The position numbers and the translations under genes were made by a program. Source: CAWBOY01 sp963790585 (GTDB taxonomy: Bacteria; Planctomycetota; Planctomycetia; Gemmatales; Gemmataceae). From it: 64,000 nt of DNA. The notes under the pieces were generated by a model. That model was not told the origin of the DNA. It was given only the letters and a program-made list of their open reading frames with translations, and did no database searches. How positions within the stretch are numbered: the first letter of the stretch is position 1; each line of letters begins with the position of its first letter. Shown here piece after piece: positions 63,422 to 64,000 of this stretch. Where the stretch lies: contig CAWBOY010000001.1 in assembly GCA_963790585.1 (NCBI GenBank), positions 744,001-808,000 of the forward strand, given 5' to 3'.

Positions 63422-63907
63422 ATGATCCGATCGTTGCTCGCCTTTACGCTGATCGCGCTGAACATCAGCGCGGACGACAAAAAAACAGACACCAAGATCG
63501 AGGTCAGCAGTACCGAGCAAAAGCTGCTCGATCAAACCAATAAAATCCGCGCCGCGAACAAACTCAAGCCGCTGACGATCAATCCGCTGTTGCTCAAGGC
63601 GGCCCGAGCCCACTCGGCCAACATGGCCAAGCAAGAGAAGATGGCGCACAAGCTCGACGACAAGAATCCGCGCAATCGCGCCAACGACGTCGGTTACGAG
63701 GGCGAATGGTGCGGTGAAAACGTCGCCGAAGTCAAAGACGGCCCCGTCAAGCACACCATCGAAGACGTCATGGAAGGATGGATGAAATCGCCCGAACATC
63801 GCAAGAACATTCTCTCCGAGGACTACACCGAGGCCGGCTTCGGCTTGGCTGTCAGCAAGAGCGGCAAGACGTATTACACCCAAATGTTTGGCGCGCCGTT
63901 CAAATGA
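63422..63907 (+). CDS. CAP/SCP-domain (YkwD-like) exported protein
   Basis: This 161-residue protein has a short signal peptide (MIRSLLAFTLIALNISA) and a CAP domain: LLDQTNKIRAANKLKPLTINPLLLKAARAHSANMAKQ, GENVAEV, VMEGWMKSPEHRKNILSEDYTEAGFGLA and YYTQMFG. The conserved His/Glu cavity residues (AHSANMA, CGENVAE, SPEHRKN) are present. Role outside the cytoplasm is unknown; family members bind lipids or act in envelope processes. Confidence 0.92.
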   Translation: MIRSLLAFTLIALNISADDKKTDTKIEVSSTEQKLLDQTNKIRAANKLKPLTINPLLLKAARAHSANMAKQEKMAHKLDDKNPRNRANDVGYEGEWCGENVAEVKDGPVKHTIEDVMEGWMKSPEHRKNILSEDYTEAGFGLAVSKSGKTYYTQMFGAPFK

Positions 63908-63930
63908 TGGTTTGCGGCCTTCATTGGAAT

Positions 63931-64000
63931 CGTGGCCGGGGTCGGTACTCCGACCCCGGTAAGGTTCGAGAAATTTCAGAGAACCGGGGTCGGGTCACAG
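63931..64000. repeat. CCGGGGTCGG palindrome element, cut by window end
   Basis: CCGGGGTCGG-TACT-CCGACCCCGG (63936-63959) is a perfect hairpin preceded by CGTGG, and a second CCGGGGTCGG begins at about 63984. Same family as 38262-38343; the remainder lies beyond the window. Confidence 0.75.

Overview
The window comes from a planctomycete, most likely a Gemmataceae relative. This rests on protein families typical of that group: DUF1559 pseudopilin-like proteins, a DUF1552/DUF1592-type cytochrome pair, kinases fused to formylglycine-generating-enzyme (FGE)-like domains, ASPIC/UnbV (CRTAC1) proteins, and many palindromic intergenic repeats. It is ordinary chromosome with one catabolic hydrogenase island, one fresh insertion sequence and one tRNA.

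Layout. 1-2837 (minus): DUF1552 protein (partial) and a DUF1592-type cytochrome c protein. 3009-3446: a broken hicBA pair. 3602-7616 (minus): Gfo/Idh/MocA oxidoreductase, tandem esterase, MarR regulator. 8190-19915 (minus): a complete group 3b-type [NiFe] hydrogenase operon (hydB, cNMP-binding protein, hydG, hydD, hydA, maturation protease, hypA, hypF, hypC, hypD, hypE). A candidate sigma-54 promoter precedes it, and a GNAT/ADP-forming acyl-CoA synthetase gene is divergent from it. hydB is split by a 1262-bp ISAs1-family element with exact 18-bp ends and a 10-bp target duplication. hydB and hydA each also carry a one-base frameshift. 23489-26311: kinase-FGE fusion.

27139-29427 (minus) holds the most interesting locus. 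Two adjacent genes, a deiodinase-family thioredoxin-fold protein with an EF-hand and a double AhpD-like protein, are each interrupted by one in-frame UGA at the catalytic Cys/Sec position (GSFT-UGA and CFY-UGA). Each UGA is followed at the right distance by a hairpin that fits the bacterial SECIS model. Read as selenocysteine, both genes continue into conserved family sequence. An AhpD-like paralogue with an ordinary CQYC motif lies about 3 kb away at 31581-32968.

29747-36230: small exported protein, DUF1559 protein, the AhpD-like paralogue, a TolC-like outer-membrane protein, tRNA-Glu(CUC) and a gene-poor kilobase. 36231-38570: ATP-grasp protein and a two-gene unknown module flanked by about 110-bp structured repeats. 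38571-50985: 14-blade WD40 protein, two ASPIC/UnbV proteins, TPR membrane protein, twin DUF1559 genes, lipoprotein. 51291-56348: five-haem membrane cytochrome with TPR tail and a zinc-finger/kinase/FGE protein. 56736-61670: TetR regulator and a DevBCA-like ABC exporter (two permeases, ATPase, membrane-fusion protein). 61904-63907: small kinase, tandem-ACT protein, CAP-domain protein.

Single-base frameshifts occur in several otherwise well-conserved genes (about 1110, 3191, 15133, 19595, 32263, 32525, 33484). Some may be assembly errors. The IS insertion and the two UGA codons are not explained by indel errors.
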